64,000 nt of DNA from Nocardioides soli (GTDB taxonomy: Bacteria > Actinomycetota > Actinomycetes > Propionibacteriales > Nocardioidaceae). The stretch's first letter is position 1, and each line of letters starts with the position of its first letter. Positions 46,407-55,856 of this stretch are shown here, in pieces. The position numbers and the translations under genes were made by a program. Below the pieces are notes generated by a model. That model saw only the letters and a program-made list of their open reading frames with translations. It had not been told where the DNA came from and did not search any database. The stretch spans positions 1,178,001 to 1,242,000 of the forward strand of contig NZ_JACHWR010000002.1 in NCBI RefSeq assembly GCF_014191495.1, given 5' to 3'.

Positions 46407-46454
46407 GACTCGATCGGCGTGGCCCGAGCGCGGCCACCCGCCTGGTGCGTGGTC

Positions 46455-46492
46455 GCCGGTCTGCGCCCCCTTTGGTGTGGGCGCAGACCGGC
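46455..46492. terminator. Bidirectional terminator
   Basis: GCCGGTCTGCGCCC at 46455-46468 pairs with 46479-46492 around a 10-base loop, between the convergent TetR and glucosidase genes. Confidence 0.7.
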
Positions 46493-46500
46493 GCCGTGGG

Positions 46501-49461
46501 TCACCTCCTGACGCGGACCGTGACGGTCTTGGCGGCCCGCTCGGAGTCGGCGGAACCGGCATAGACGATCTTGACGTGGTGGCGGCCCGCGTCGAGACGC
46601 CTGATCCGGTCCGCGCCTCGCCCGCGGTCGTCGAGCGTGCCGCCACCGAGCGTCCTCCGGCCTTCGCGAACGGTGAACGTCCCCTCGGCGGGTGCGCCGC
46701 CCGAGCGGACCTGGAAGGTCACGCGCGCGCGGTCGTCGGTGGTGAGCCGCTTGGGCCGGACCTTGACGTCGCGGATCTTCGAGGTGCTCTTCTCGCCCTG
46801 GGTCACGGCGACCCGCACGGTCGCGGACGCCGTGCCGCCATGACCGTCGGACACCGTGTAGGTGAACGACGTCGCGCCGGTGAATCCGGCGCGCGGCATG
46901 AACCGGATCGCCGATCCGTCGCCGATCGGCGTGACGGTGTGGCCGTCGTAGCCGGAGTAGGTGTAGCTGAGCGCGTCGCCGTCGGGGTCGGCGGCATCGA
47001 GCCCGATCGCGACCGAGCTGCCCCGCTCGACCGTGGCGGTGACATCCCGGGCCGTGGGCGCGGTGTTCTGGAACGTGAGTCGCACCGCTTGGTTCAGGGG
47101 CGTGCTCGCGGAGGAGCCGCCGACGTGCACGGTGTAGGGGCCGTTGGCGGTCGCCCAGTCGCCGTCGGCCCACTTGGTCAGGTCGGTGGTGGTGGCGGGC
47201 ACCCAGTAGGAGAAGGGGTGGTTGGACGCATCGGCGTCGATGATCACCGAGACCCGCTTGCTCTGGCCGGGTGCGAGATCGACCTTGTCGAAGCCGACCA
47301 GGCGCCGGGATGGCTCGGCGGCGACGGATGGCAGCGTCAGGTAGACCTGCGAGGCCTCCTTGCCCGGGCGACTCCCCGTGTTGGTGATGGTGTAGTCGAC
47401 CTTCAGCCCGCCGTGCCCGTGGTCGCCGCCGATCGGCGAGACCTGGAGGTCGCTGTAGGCGAAGGTCGTGTAGGAGAGACCGAAGCCGAAGGGGAAGAGC
47501 GGCTGCGTGCCGGTGGCCTCGTACCAGCGATATCCCATCGTGAGGTCCTCGTTGTAGCGCACGACCCGTTGGGGCTGACCGGGGATCGGGTCACGGCCGT
47601 AGCCGCCGGGGGTGCCGGTCTGCTCCTCGAAGCCCGGGTACTGCGCGGGTGTCTGGTAGGCGGCCTCGCGGTCGGTGCGGCCGATGGTGAGGGGGAGCTT
47701 GCCGGAGAAGTTCGTGCGGCCGAAGAGAGCGTCGGCGACCACGTTGCCGTCCTCCTGTCCGGGGTACCAGGCCTGCACCATGGTGTGGACGTCGTTGATC
47801 CACGGCATGTTGACCTGCCCCTCGGTCTTCATGACCACGATCGTGTTCGGGTTCGCGGCGAGGATGCGAGGAATCAGCAGCTGCTGGTTGGTGCCGGTGA
47901 CGGACGGCAGATCGAGGTCCGCGACCTCGTTGGGAGCGCCGGCGACGCTGCCGCTGGGGTTCTCCTGGTCGACGTTGCCGTTCTTGTCCCACGTCTCGCG
48001 GGCGACGTCGCCGACCATCAGGATCGTGACGTCGGAGTCCGCGGCGAGCTGCTCGGCAGAGCTGATGTCGTCACCGTCGTTGTAGGTGACGGTCGCGTCG
48101 CTGCCGAGGGAGTCGAGGGCGTTGTGGAGTCCCTGCTCCGGGGTCACCTGGTACGGCTCGACGACGCCGATGTTGTCGAAGCGATCGCCGCTGCGGGGTG
48201 GCAGGGTCGCCTCGCCGGCGAACCAACTGGGTCCGATCAGCGCGATCGAGCTCACGGCCTGGGCGTTGAGCGGCAGGATGTTGCGGTCGTTGCGCAGCAG
48301 CACCAGGGACTCGGCCGCGGCCTGCTTGGCGAGCTGGGCGTGGGTAGCCTCGGGACTGAAGCTGATCGTGTCCCACTGGAAGGCGTCGTAGGGGTCGTCG
48401 AAGTCGCCGAACTCGAACATCTTCACGTAGCGCTCGCGCAGCAGGTCGTCGATGTGTCCCTCGGTGATCTCACCGGAGTTGATCGCGGCCTTGATCCGTT
48501 CGGGCGTGTACCACTCGGGCTGCTCGTCGAGCTCCACGTCGACGCCGGCGAGGACCGAGGGAACCGTGGACTGCTGGGCCCGCCGGTCGGAGAACACGTA
48601 GCCGTCGAAGCCCCAGCTCTGGCGCAGGGTCTGCTGCAGCAGGGGAGAGCTGTCGCAGTTGTAGCTGAAGTTGACGTGCGGGTAGGCGCACATGATCGAG
48701 GCGGGGTCGGCATCCTTGACCGCCATCTCGAACGGGAGCAGGTAGAGCTCGTGCATGGCACGCGGTGGCACCCGGTTGGCCGAGGTCCACCGCTCGAACT
48801 GGTACTCGGAGTCGTTGGCGACGAAGTGCTTGATGGTGGCCTGGCTGATCCGGCGCGCCTGGATGCCGTCCACGATCTGCGAGGCCAGGGCGCCGGTCAG
48901 GTAGGGGTCCTCGCTGAAGTACTCCTGGTTGCGGCCGCCGTAGGGCGTGCGGATCAGGTTCATGCCCGGGCCCCACAGGACGTGGTGGCCCCACGCCCGC
49001 ATCTCCTGGTCGAGAAGCTGGCCCCATTCGTAGTTCAGCCTGCGGTTGAACGTCGCAGCCGACGCGACCTGAGCGGGCAGGGCGGTCGCGGTCGGCTCGG
49101 GCGAGCAGTCGCCGCCGCGGATGCCGGTGCCACCGTTGGCCTGCCGGAAGTCCGGGATCTGCAGCTCGGGGATTCCTTCGATGTGGCGGCCCACCTCGGT
49201 GAAGTCGCAGCCCTCGCCATTGTCCGGGTCGCCGTCGTCCAGGTCGGCGTTGTAGACCGGTCTGTTGGCGATCTGCTCGATCTTCTGGTCCAGCGTCATG
49301 GCGCTGATGAGGAGGTCCGCGCGTTGCTCGGGGGTCTTGCTCGTGTCCATCCACGGCAGCGGAGCCGCCTGGCTGGTTGCCGTAGGTATCGGCGTGGCGA
49401 GGAACAGTGCCGCTGTCACCGCGGTGGCCAGCGAGACGCTGGCGATCTTCCAGGTCTTCAT
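46501..49461 (-). CDS. Secreted GH3 beta-glucosidase-like enzyme
   Basis: 986 residues with a Sec signal peptide (KTWKIASVSLATAVTAALFL, cleavage near residue 33). GH3 N-terminal barrel with substrate motif KHFVAND at 211-217 and the nucleophile aspartate in YVFSDRRAQQS at about 292 (SDR where many have SDW). The second GH3 domain and fibronectin-III-like domain follow, then cadherin/Ig-like repeats (TAPTARDVTATVERGSSVAI) and a C-terminal Big-type domain. ATG 49461 has GGAG upstream. Probably cleaves beta-linked glucosides outside the cell; substrate not predictable. Single-gene unit with a terminator. Confidence 0.92.
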   Translation of the reverse strand: MKTWKIASVSLATAVTAALFLATPIPTATSQAAPLPWMDTSKTPEQRADLLISAMTLDQKIEQIANRPVYNADLDDGDPDNGEGCDFTEVGRHIEGIPELQIPDFRQANGGTGIRGGDCSPEPTATALPAQVASAATFNRRLNYEWGQLLDQEMRAWGHHVLWGPGMNLIRTPYGGRNQEYFSEDPYLTGALASQIVDGIQARRISQATIKHFVANDSEYQFERWTSANRVPPRAMHELYLLPFEMAVKDADPASIMCAYPHVNFSYNCDSSPLLQQTLRQSWGFDGYVFSDRRAQQSTVPSVLAGVDVELDEQPEWYTPERIKAAINSGEITEGHIDDLLRERYVKMFEFGDFDDPYDAFQWDTISFSPEATHAQLAKQAAAESLVLLRNDRNILPLNAQAVSSIALIGPSWFAGEATLPPRSGDRFDNIGVVEPYQVTPEQGLHNALDSLGSDATVTYNDGDDISSAEQLAADSDVTILMVGDVARETWDKNGNVDQENPSGSVAGAPNEVADLDLPSVTGTNQQLLIPRILAANPNTIVVMKTEGQVNMPWINDVHTMVQAWYPGQEDGNVVADALFGRTNFSGKLPLTIGRTDREAAYQTPAQYPGFEEQTGTPGGYGRDPIPGQPQRVVRYNEDLTMGYRWYEATGTQPLFPFGFGLSYTTFAYSDLQVSPIGGDHGHGGLKVDYTITNTGSRPGKEASQVYLTLPSVAAEPSRRLVGFDKVDLAPGQSKRVSVIIDADASNHPFSYWVPATTTDLTKWADGDWATANGPYTVHVGGSSASTPLNQAVRLTFQNTAPTARDVTATVERGSSVAIGLDAADPDGDALSYTYSGYDGHTVTPIGDGSAIRFMPRAGFTGATSFTYTVSDGHGGTASATVRVAVTQGEKSTSKIRDVKVRPKRLTTDDRARVTFQVRSGGAPAEGTFTVREGRRTLGGGTLDDRGRGADRIRRLDAGRHHVKIVYAGSADSERAAKTVTVRVRR

Positions 49462-49987
49462 CTGCGAGTTGCTCCTGATTCAGGACAGGAGCGAGCCCCT
49501 CCGGGGCACGCCCGACCGATAGAGACGGCGGGCAGCCCGAAGCCACGCATGGCTGCCGCCAGATGTCGGAGTTCCCTCCCCGAGAACCCGGGATCTGCGA
49601 GTGGATCCCAGTACGACGACTAGAGGTACAGGCACCGAGATTGCCGGCGTCGTGAGGTGCTGCCTACCGACGCTGTCACTCGTCCCGTTCGAGCGCAACA
49701 CCCGTTTGTGCACTGATGATGCGGCCGCGGAGACGCTGGCCGTCGCGGCGAGAGGACCCACATCTGGATCCACAGCATCTCCGAGTGAGCTGCATCTTCG
49801 GCTGCACTCCGGCGGCGGGCGGCGCGTGCCGACCCACGTCGTACCGGCCGACGACGAGGAACCCTCGCCATCTGCGGCCCTGAAGGAGGAATATCGAGAC
49901 CAACGGCAGGAGGTGCCGCGGGGCCGAACGGCACCGGGGGCACCTTCCCGCCACGTCCGCGATCACGGTTGACACTGGAGGAGACCC
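49462..49987. other. Intergenic region between divergent genes
   Basis: About 525 bases between the glucosidase and the stress protein. A plus-strand open frame at 49601-49972 has no similarity. Promoters of both genes should lie here. Confidence 0.4.
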
Positions 49988-50872
49988 ATGACCCGTCGGA
50001 TCGTCGTTGGCATCGACGGCTCGCAACACAGCGGGAACGCGCTCGAGTGGGCGGTGGCTCGTGCCCGCCTCGGCGGAGAGCAGCTGGAGCTCATCAGCGC
50101 CTACAGCGTGGCTCCCGCCCTCGACTTCTACAGCTACCACGCTCTCGCCGACTCCCAGCCGATCGACTGGTACGCCGAGCACTCCCAGCAGGTGCTGGAG
50201 GCCGCGGCGACGCGGGTGCGCGAGCTGGCTCCCGAGCTGGCCTGCACTCTCACCCCCGCGCGGGGGCACGCCGCGAACCTCCTGGCGACCGCCTCGGAGG
50301 GCGCGGACGTCGTGGTGGTCGGGCGCCGTGGCCTGGGCCGTGCCGCAAGCGCCCTGCTGGGGTCGGTGAGCAACCGGCTGACGGTCGAGGCGAAGTGCCC
50401 GGTGGTCGTCGTGGGCGACGGGGAGCTCCCGACGAGGGGGCCGATCGTCGTGGGTGTCGACGGATCGGAGTTCGGCACCAGCGCGCTCCGCTACGCACTC
50501 GGCGAGGCGGCGCTGCGCAGGACCACGGTGAGAGCCGTCGCGGCGTACGACTTCCTGTCCCAGGTCTACCGGATCGACGCGGAGCTCACCGAGCGGATCC
50601 GCAAGGAGGCGGAGGCGCAGGCCGCCGAGACGATCACGTGCGCCGCCGAGGAGGCGCGGTGGGCCGATCCCGCGGCCGTCGGCGTGGCCGAGGTCGTCGT
50701 GGAGGGCCCGCCCGCCGAGGCGATCCTGGCCCATGCCGGCGACGCGCAGTTGGTCGTGGTCGGCACGCACGGCAAGGGGATCGTCCGCCGAGTCCTCATG
50801 GGCTCGGTCAGCCGGCAGGTCCTCCACGATGCCGACCGCCCGGTCGCCGTCGTCGATCACCGTGGCGACTAG
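49988..50872 (+). CDS. Tandem universal stress protein
   Basis: 294 residues with two Usp domains. Each starts with a signature strand (RRIVVGIDGSQHSGNALEWA; PIVVGVDGSEFGTSALRYA) and has the ATP-binding pattern GRRGLGRAASALLGSVSNRL and GTHGKGIVRRVLMGSVSRQV. The GxxG(9x)GS motifs suggest ATP-binding types. Strong GGAGGAG before ATG 49988. Cytosolic; role in dormancy or redox stress by family knowledge. Confidence 0.93.
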   Translation: MTRRIVVGIDGSQHSGNALEWAVARARLGGEQLELISAYSVAPALDFYSYHALADSQPIDWYAEHSQQVLEAAATRVRELAPELACTLTPARGHAANLLATASEGADVVVVGRRGLGRAASALLGSVSNRLTVEAKCPVVVVGDGELPTRGPIVVGVDGSEFGTSALRYALGEAALRRTTVRAVAAYDFLSQVYRIDAELTERIRKEAEAQAAETITCAAEEARWADPAAVGVAEVVVEGPPAEAILAHAGDAQLVVVGTHGKGIVRRVLMGSVSRQVLHDADRPVAVVDHRGD

Positions 50873-50907
50873 TGGCCATCACCGGAAGCTCTTCTAGCGT
50901 CGGGTAA

Positions 50908-50935
50908 GGCGGCGGCCGCAGTGCCGGCCGCCGCC
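50908..50935. terminator. Bidirectional terminator
   Basis: GGCGGCGGCCG at 50908-50918 pairs with CGGCCGCCGCC at 50925-50935, between the convergent stress protein and flavoprotein genes. Confidence 0.65.
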
Positions 50936-50940
50936 CCGCG

Positions 50941-52644
50941 TCACGCCGCTCGCTCGGCGGCGTCGGAGGCGATGATGTAGCCGAACACCAGTCCCTGGCC
51001 GATGGTGGCGCCGGCGCCGGGGTAGACGGCGCCGAACACGTTGGCGGCGGTGTTGCCCTGGGCGTAGAGGCCCTCGATCGGCTCGCCGGCCTCGGTGAGC
51101 ACCCGGCCGCGGCCGTCGGCGACCAGGCCGCCGCAGGTGCCGAGGTCGGAGAGCACGACCTTGACGGCGTAGTAGGTGCGGCCGTCGAGGGGGCGCAGGT
51201 TGGGGTTGGGTACGACGGTGGGGTCGCCGTAGTAGCGGTCGTACGCCGAGTTGCCCCGGCCGAAGTCCTCGTCGGTGCCGGCGCCGGCGTTCGCGTTGAA
51301 GCGGGCGACGGTGGTCTCGAACGCGGTCTCCGGGACGCCCATCGCGCGGGCGAGCTCGGCGGGGGTGGCGGCCTGGTGGGCGATGCCCGCCTCGTACCAC
51401 TCCTTCGGGAGCGGCATCCGAGGGAAGGAGTCGCCCGCGAAGACGTAGCTGTTGCGGTAGGTCTGGTCGAAGACCAGCCACATCTCGCCGATCGGGTCGC
51501 CGTCGCGCTCGCGCCGGAGCACGGTCTGGCCGAAGGTCATGTAGTCGGTGGACTCGTTGATGAAGCGCTCGCCGTGGGAGTCGATCATGAAGGAGCCGGG
51601 CAGCGACCGCTCGGCCAGCAGGATCGAGGGCATCGCGCCGGCGGTGACCGGGTGCACGGCCGGGAACCACCACGACTGCTCCATGTTGCCGATCGCCGCG
51701 CCACTCTCCTGGGAGATCCGGATCACCTCGCCGGTGTTGCCGACGGCGCCGAGGCTCAGGTCCTCCACCAGTGAGGGCGACTGGTACTGCTGCCGCATCG
51801 CCATGTCGTGGTCGAAGCCGCCGGCGGCCAGCACCACGCCGAGGTGTGCGGTCACGGTGACCTCGCGGCCTCGCTGGGTGAGTACGGCGCCGGTCACCCG
51901 GCCGTCCTCGACGACGAGGCGGGTCAGTGCGGTCTCGGTCCAGATCGGTACGCCGGCCTCGATGAGTCCGGCGTACATGCCACCGGCGATCGCCTGGCCA
52001 CCGGCGACGTACTCGCGACCGATGACCTTGCCGCCCGCGCCCTGCAGCACGCGCCTGATCGCCTTCGGGAGACCCTTGCCGGGCTTCTTCGCCATCAGGT
52101 TGAGCCACTTGTAGTCGGCGCCGGTGATCGGCATCGGCAGCGGCGCCTCCATGGTGGCCGGCTGGAAGCGGCTGCGCTCCTTGCCCAGCCTGCCCAGGTT
52201 GAACGCCCGCGACTCCACGGAGCGGCCGGCGGCGCTGCCGCCCGGCTTCTCGGGGTGGTAGTCGGAGTAGCCCTTGGCCCAGAACAGCTTCAGCGGCGTG
52301 GTGCGCTCGAGCATCCGGACGGTCTCGGCGCCGTTGTCGATGAAGGGCTGCCAGCGCTCGCGCGGGCTGGAGCCGGCGACCACGGCCTCGACGTACTCGG
52401 CGCCGCGCTCCTCGGAGTCGATCGCGCCGTCGCGCTCCAGCACCGGGTTGGCGGGGATCCAGAAGGCTCCGCCGGAGCGGGCCGTCGAGCCGCCGACGTG
52501 GACGGTCTTCTCGGCGATGGCGACCTTCAGGCCGCGCTCGTGGGCGGCCAGCGCGGTCGCCATGCCGGTGCCGGATCCGATCACCAGCAGGTCGACGGTG
52601 GTGTCCTCGACTCGGCGGGGATCGGAGGGCTGCTGCGCACTCAT
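50941..52644 (-). CDS. FAD-dependent dehydrogenase, KstD-like
   Basis: 567 residues. FAD motif LLVIGSGTGMATALAAHERG, GGSTARSGGAFWIP, and the C-terminal SDLGTCGGLVAD, GNTAANVFGAVYPGAGATIG that 3-ketosteroid delta-1-dehydrogenases share, including the conserved tyrosine before PGAG. Oxidises or desaturates a steroid-like or other enone ring; exact substrate uncertain, fumarate reductase-type flavoprotein is the alternative. ATG 52644 has AAAGGA. Divergent TetR with an operator between; no other steroid genes nearby. Confidence 0.87.
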   Translation of the reverse strand: MSAQQPSDPRRVEDTTVDLLVIGSGTGMATALAAHERGLKVAIAEKTVHVGGSTARSGGAFWIPANPVLERDGAIDSEERGAEYVEAVVAGSSPRERWQPFIDNGAETVRMLERTTPLKLFWAKGYSDYHPEKPGGSAAGRSVESRAFNLGRLGKERSRFQPATMEAPLPMPITGADYKWLNLMAKKPGKGLPKAIRRVLQGAGGKVIGREYVAGGQAIAGGMYAGLIEAGVPIWTETALTRLVVEDGRVTGAVLTQRGREVTVTAHLGVVLAAGGFDHDMAMRQQYQSPSLVEDLSLGAVGNTGEVIRISQESGAAIGNMEQSWWFPAVHPVTAGAMPSILLAERSLPGSFMIDSHGERFINESTDYMTFGQTVLRRERDGDPIGEMWLVFDQTYRNSYVFAGDSFPRMPLPKEWYEAGIAHQAATPAELARAMGVPETAFETTVARFNANAGAGTDEDFGRGNSAYDRYYGDPTVVPNPNLRPLDGRTYYAVKVVLSDLGTCGGLVADGRGRVLTEAGEPIEGLYAQGNTAANVFGAVYPGAGATIGQGLVFGYIIASDAAERAA

Positions 52645-52689
52645 GACACGGGTCCTTTCTCGACGGGCGACGTAGTGCTCGGTTCAATG

Positions 52690-52705
52690 CTAGCCGTTCG
52701 GCTAG
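52690..52705. promoter_or_regulatory. Operator palindrome between the flavoprotein and TetR
   Basis: CTAGCCG-TT-CGGCTAG is a perfect 16-base palindrome, overlapping TAGTAT that could be a -10 element; a further half-site-like GCTAGGCTAGG lies at 52718-52728. Typical for autoregulated TetR control of a divergent gene. Confidence 0.7.
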
Positions 52706-52731
52706 TATTCCCTGACCGCTAGGCTAGGCGG

Positions 52732-53304
52732 ATGGTCACCACCAAGCCTGCCGCTCCCGGGCGCGCGCCGGGTCGCGACGGAGTGCTCACGGCCGCGCTC
52801 GAGCTCTTCGCCGAACGCGGCATCGGCGCGACGTCGCTGCAGATGATCGCCGACCGGCTCGGGGTCACGAAGGCCGCCGTGTACCACCACTTCCGGACCA
52901 AGGCCGACATCGTGATCACGGCGCTACGGCCGGGCCTGGACCAGCTCGCCGCGGCGGTGCGGCTGGCCGAGAGCCACGCCGACCAGCGGGCCCGGGCCGG
53001 CACGGTCGTCGCCGGCATGGCGGAGTGCCTGGTCACCAACCGCCTCGGCTACCAGGTGATGATGGCGGACCCGACCGCGACGCGGCTGCTGGAGTCGGAC
53101 CCCGAGCTCGCGGAGCTCTTCGACCGGGTACGCCGTGCGCTGGGCGGCGCGGACCCCGACATGGCCACCCGGCTGGCGGTCGCCTGCTTCCTCGGCGCCT
53201 GTCTGGGGCCGGCGATCGACCCGGGTGGTGCCGACTTCGCCGATGCCGAGGTGCGTGCGGCCGTGCTGGACGCGGGGGAGCGGTTGGTCCTCGCTCGCCT
53301 GTGA
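52732..53304 (+). CDS. TetR-family regulator
   Basis: 190 residues from ATG 52732. HTH LQMIADRLGVTKAAVYHHFR at about 38-57 is textbook TetR. C-terminal ligand domain unrecognised. Likely repressor of the KstD-like gene through the palindrome 27 bases upstream of its start. Confidence 0.9.
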   Translation: MVTTKPAAPGRAPGRDGVLTAALELFAERGIGATSLQMIADRLGVTKAAVYHHFRTKADIVITALRPGLDQLAAAVRLAESHADQRARAGTVVAGMAECLVTNRLGYQVMMADPTATRLLESDPELAELFDRVRRALGGADPDMATRLAVACFLGACLGPAIDPGGADFADAEVRAAVLDAGERLVLARL

Positions 53305-53341
53305 GGTGCAGGCCTGGCGGCGGCGGCCGCGCGGAACTACT

Positions 53342-53707
53342 ATGCGTCGCATGGTAGTGGACGAGGTGGTGGCGCAGCGCGACGGACACCTGGTGCGCGG
53401 CGTGCTCGAGATGTGCGTGCTCGCGACGCTTGCGGCCGCACCCACGCACGCGTACGACGTGGTCGACCGGCTGCGCTCGCGCGGGTTCGGGTCGATCGGC
53501 TACGGCACCGTCTATCCGCTGGTGACGCGGCTGCGGAAGCAGGGCCTGGTCGTGCAGGAGTCCGAGCCCAGTCCGGCCGGCCCGCCGCGCAAGGTGCTCC
53601 GGGTGACGACCGCGGGCGAGGCGGCGCTCCGCGACTGGCGCGACCGCTGGGCGGCGACCTCGGCCGCGGCCGAGCGAGTGCTCGCCGAGCTGGACGGCAC
53701 CCCATGA
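53342..53707 (+). CDS. PadR-family regulator
   Basis: 121 residues. Winged HTH: VLEMCVLATLAAAPTHAYDV, GTVYPLVTRLRKQGLVVQES, PPRKVLRVTTAGEAALRDW. ATG 53342 or 53351 may be the start; neither has a good ribosome binding site. Its stop overlaps the next gene in ATGA, the usual arrangement of PadR genes with a membrane protein they control. Confidence 0.88.
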   Translation: MRRMVVDEVVAQRDGHLVRGVLEMCVLATLAAAPTHAYDVVDRLRSRGFGSIGYGTVYPLVTRLRKQGLVVQESEPSPAGPPRKVLRVTTAGEAALRDWRDRWAATSAAAERVLAELDGTP

Positions 53708-54399
53708 GCCGCACGTCGGGCGGGTCGGCGGGCTGGCACCCGCGGCTGACCGCCTGGGTCGACCGGGTCGAGGGCCGGTGGCGTGCTCTGGGCGTGGCAG
53801 AGGCGGAGCGGGTCCGGTGGCGGCGCGACCTCGTCGTCGATCTCGCTCAGGCCCGCCTCGACGGCGCAGCGCTCGGCGAGGTCCTGGCGGTTGACCCGGT
53901 GCGGTTCGCCGATGACGTGGCGACCGCGCAGGCGCCGTACGACATGGAGGTCGCCCGGCGCCCCGCGCCCCCACGCCAGGTCTCGCCGCAGCGGGCCTTC
54001 GTGATGCTCGCCTTCGCGGGCGCCCTGGTCGGCGGCCTCCTCTCGCTGCTCACCGTCTACCCGGTCGGTCTGACGCTCATGGACGCCTTCGCCGACAGCT
54101 ATGCGCAGGAGGGTCTCATCGCGCTCACCCTGCACGTACTGGCTGGGCTGTTGGCCGCGACCGGAGGTGCCGTGTTCGTCGGCTTCGGCCACCGCGACAG
54201 CGGCAGCTCCCGGCGCCTGGCCCTCACTGCGGGAGGCGGTCTGCTGGCGGCCGGTGCGCTCGCGGTCGGCCCGGCCGTGGCGATCGCCCGCGCGAGCGGC
54301 TACAGCACGCAGGCCTCGACCATGACGCTCGAGGTCCTGGTGGTCGTCGCGATCTGCGCGGCGGTGATGCACGCCGTCGCAAGACTGGCCGCTCGTTGA
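53704..54399 (+). CDS. Membrane protein coupled to PadR
   Basis: 231 residues. Soluble N-terminal helical part resembling HAAS/permease-prefix regions (VEGRWRALGVAEAERVRWRR), then four membrane segments from about 100. ATG 53704 overlaps the PadR stop. Function unknown. Confidence 0.75.
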   Translation: MSRTSGGSAGWHPRLTAWVDRVEGRWRALGVAEAERVRWRRDLVVDLAQARLDGAALGEVLAVDPVRFADDVATAQAPYDMEVARRPAPPRQVSPQRAFVMLAFAGALVGGLLSLLTVYPVGLTLMDAFADSYAQEGLIALTLHVLAGLLAATGGAVFVGFGHRDSGSSRRLALTAGGGLLAAGALAVGPAVAIARASGYSTQASTMTLEVLVVVAICAAVMHAVARLAAR

Positions 54400-54556
54400 G
54401 CGGATCGATCACTCGGCGGGCAGTCCTGGATCGGGTTGACGGAGCGGCCCAGGTCGCCGCCCGTCGGAATGGCGTCCGCATGGCGGGGTGGGTCGTCGGC
54501 CCAGTCTCTCGCGGTCACCGGTGCGGCCAGGTCTCGGCGACGTGACATCTCGGAGG

Positions 54557-55291
54557 TCAGGAGCGCCGGTCGGCCTGCGGGTGTGCCCACCAGGCGGTGA
54601 GGGCGACGAGGGCCGTCAGAAGCGAGGCCAACGCCAGGGGAAGCGCGAGCTCCTGGCGCAGGAGCAGCGCGCCCGTGAGGGCGCCGGCCACAATGGTGAC
54701 GATCGCCCCGCCGCGACGGTTGAGCAGGGCAGTTCGATCGGCTCGGATCAGGTCCTCGCTGGCCAGGCTGGTGAGGGTCGAGGTGACGACGACTGTCGTC
54801 ATGTCCTTGACCGCGACCTTGCGCGCCACACCGGCCTGCGCGCCCATGACGGCCGCCGTGATCGCTGCTCCGAGAAGCTGCATCTCCTCGGTGTGGGCCG
54901 GGACGAACAATGCCGTCAGGGTGACGAGCAGTAGCGCGCCGCTGCACGTCGCCAGCATCCAGATGGTGCGTCCGGACCAGCCGGGCGGTTGGCGGCGCAG
55001 CATCACTCCCGTGAGCATCGCACCTAACGCGAAGGTGCAGACCGCGATCGTAGGGCCGAGCACGGGAAGGTCTGCCGCTCCGCCCAGGGCCATGCCGAGG
55101 ATCACCAGGTTGCCCGTCATGTTGCCGGTGAAGACCCTGTCGAAGGAGAGGAAGCCGACCGCATCGACGAGACCGGTCACGAACGTGAGCGTGATCATCA
55201 GACTCACATCGAGGTGCCGATGCTCGAGGACCTGTCGGCGCAGCTGACGCCTGAAGCCCGTGGTGTGCTCTCGGCGTCCGGACTGGTCCAA
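54557..55291 (-). CDS. DUF1275 (YoaK-type) membrane protein
   Basis: About 240 residues with six membrane segments. SLMITLTFVTGLVDAVGFLS, FTGNMTGNLVILGMALGG and the later TGNLV-like TSTLTSLASEDL are DUF1275 features. The start is uncertain: TTG 55291 follows the upstream gene by a few bases; ATG 55384 would overlap that gene and add unconserved residues; the conserved part begins near 55215. Confidence 0.82.
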   Translation of the reverse strand: MDQSGRREHTTGFRRQLRRQVLEHRHLDVSLMITLTFVTGLVDAVGFLSFDRVFTGNMTGNLVILGMALGGAADLPVLGPTIAVCTFALGAMLTGVMLRRQPPGWSGRTIWMLATCSGALLLVTLTALFVPAHTEEMQLLGAAITAAVMGAQAGVARKVAVKDMTTVVVTSTLTSLASEDLIRADRTALLNRRGGAIVTIVAGALTGALLLRQELALPLALASLLTALVALTAWWAHPQADRRS

Positions 55292-55295
55292 CGTT

Positions 55296-55799
55296 CTACT
55301 GCCGGGCACGAGCGGCTCCGTCCCGGCGGGGGCGGCACGTAGGCCACGCGGTGGTGTCGGTCTCGGCCCACGTGCAGTCGACATGGCAGGTGACGCGCAC
55401 CTCGGGTCCGTCGCGGCGGTGCTCGACCACCGTGGCTTCGAACAAGGCCCGTGCGGGGTGGGGCAGGAACGGCACTTGGTTGGGGGACAGCAGCCAGGGT
55501 TCTGCCGGGGCTCGACCGTGGGAGCCCTCGTCGCATGCTGCCGGCAGTCTGTTGACGCCGAGGGCGGTCCCCACGCTCAGCACGGAGCCGCCATAGGAAC
55601 CACCGGACAGGACGAGGACGAAGGACGTCTCGTCGCCGGTCGACACCAGGTCGCGGGCCTGGATCGGAATATCCCCCCAGTTGTCATGGGCCGTCAGCGC
55701 CAACCGGCCGCTGCGGTACCAGTCCGGCAGCAGACGGATCGATGCCGAGGGGGAGTCCGACGGCTTCTCGGCCTGAGTTCGTCGAGGTTCCAATGCCAT
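55296..55799 (-). CDS. Protein of unknown function
   Basis: 167 residues from ATG 55799, which has AAGGAG nine bases upstream; a longer frame to 55835 exists. Mixed composition with ASIRLLPDWYRSGRLALTAH and FVLVLSGGSYGGSVLSVGTA; no signal or membrane segment. The next gene follows within a few bases, so the two are probably one operon. Not recognised. Confidence 0.55.
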   Translation of the reverse strand: MALEPRRTQAEKPSDSPSASIRLLPDWYRSGRLALTAHDNWGDIPIQARDLVSTGDETSFVLVLSGGSYGGSVLSVGTALGVNRLPAACDEGSHGRAPAEPWLLSPNQVPFLPHPARALFEATVVEHRRDGPEVRVTCHVDCTWAETDTTAWPTCRPRRDGAARARQ

Positions 55800-55856
55800 G
55801 CGCTGCGTCTCCTTCGTGCGTGCGCGGGACGGCACTCCGGGGAAGACCCGGAAGCT

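Noticed and set aside
46477..49623. 1048-residue plus-strand open frame opposite the glucosidase
   Set aside because: Its translation is a low-complexity mirror of the GH3 gene with no domains; the minus-strand gene has a signal peptide, domains and a ribosome binding site.
49601..49972. Possible gene upstream of the universal stress protein
   Set aside because: No similarity, no ribosome binding site and atypical composition; more likely promoter DNA.
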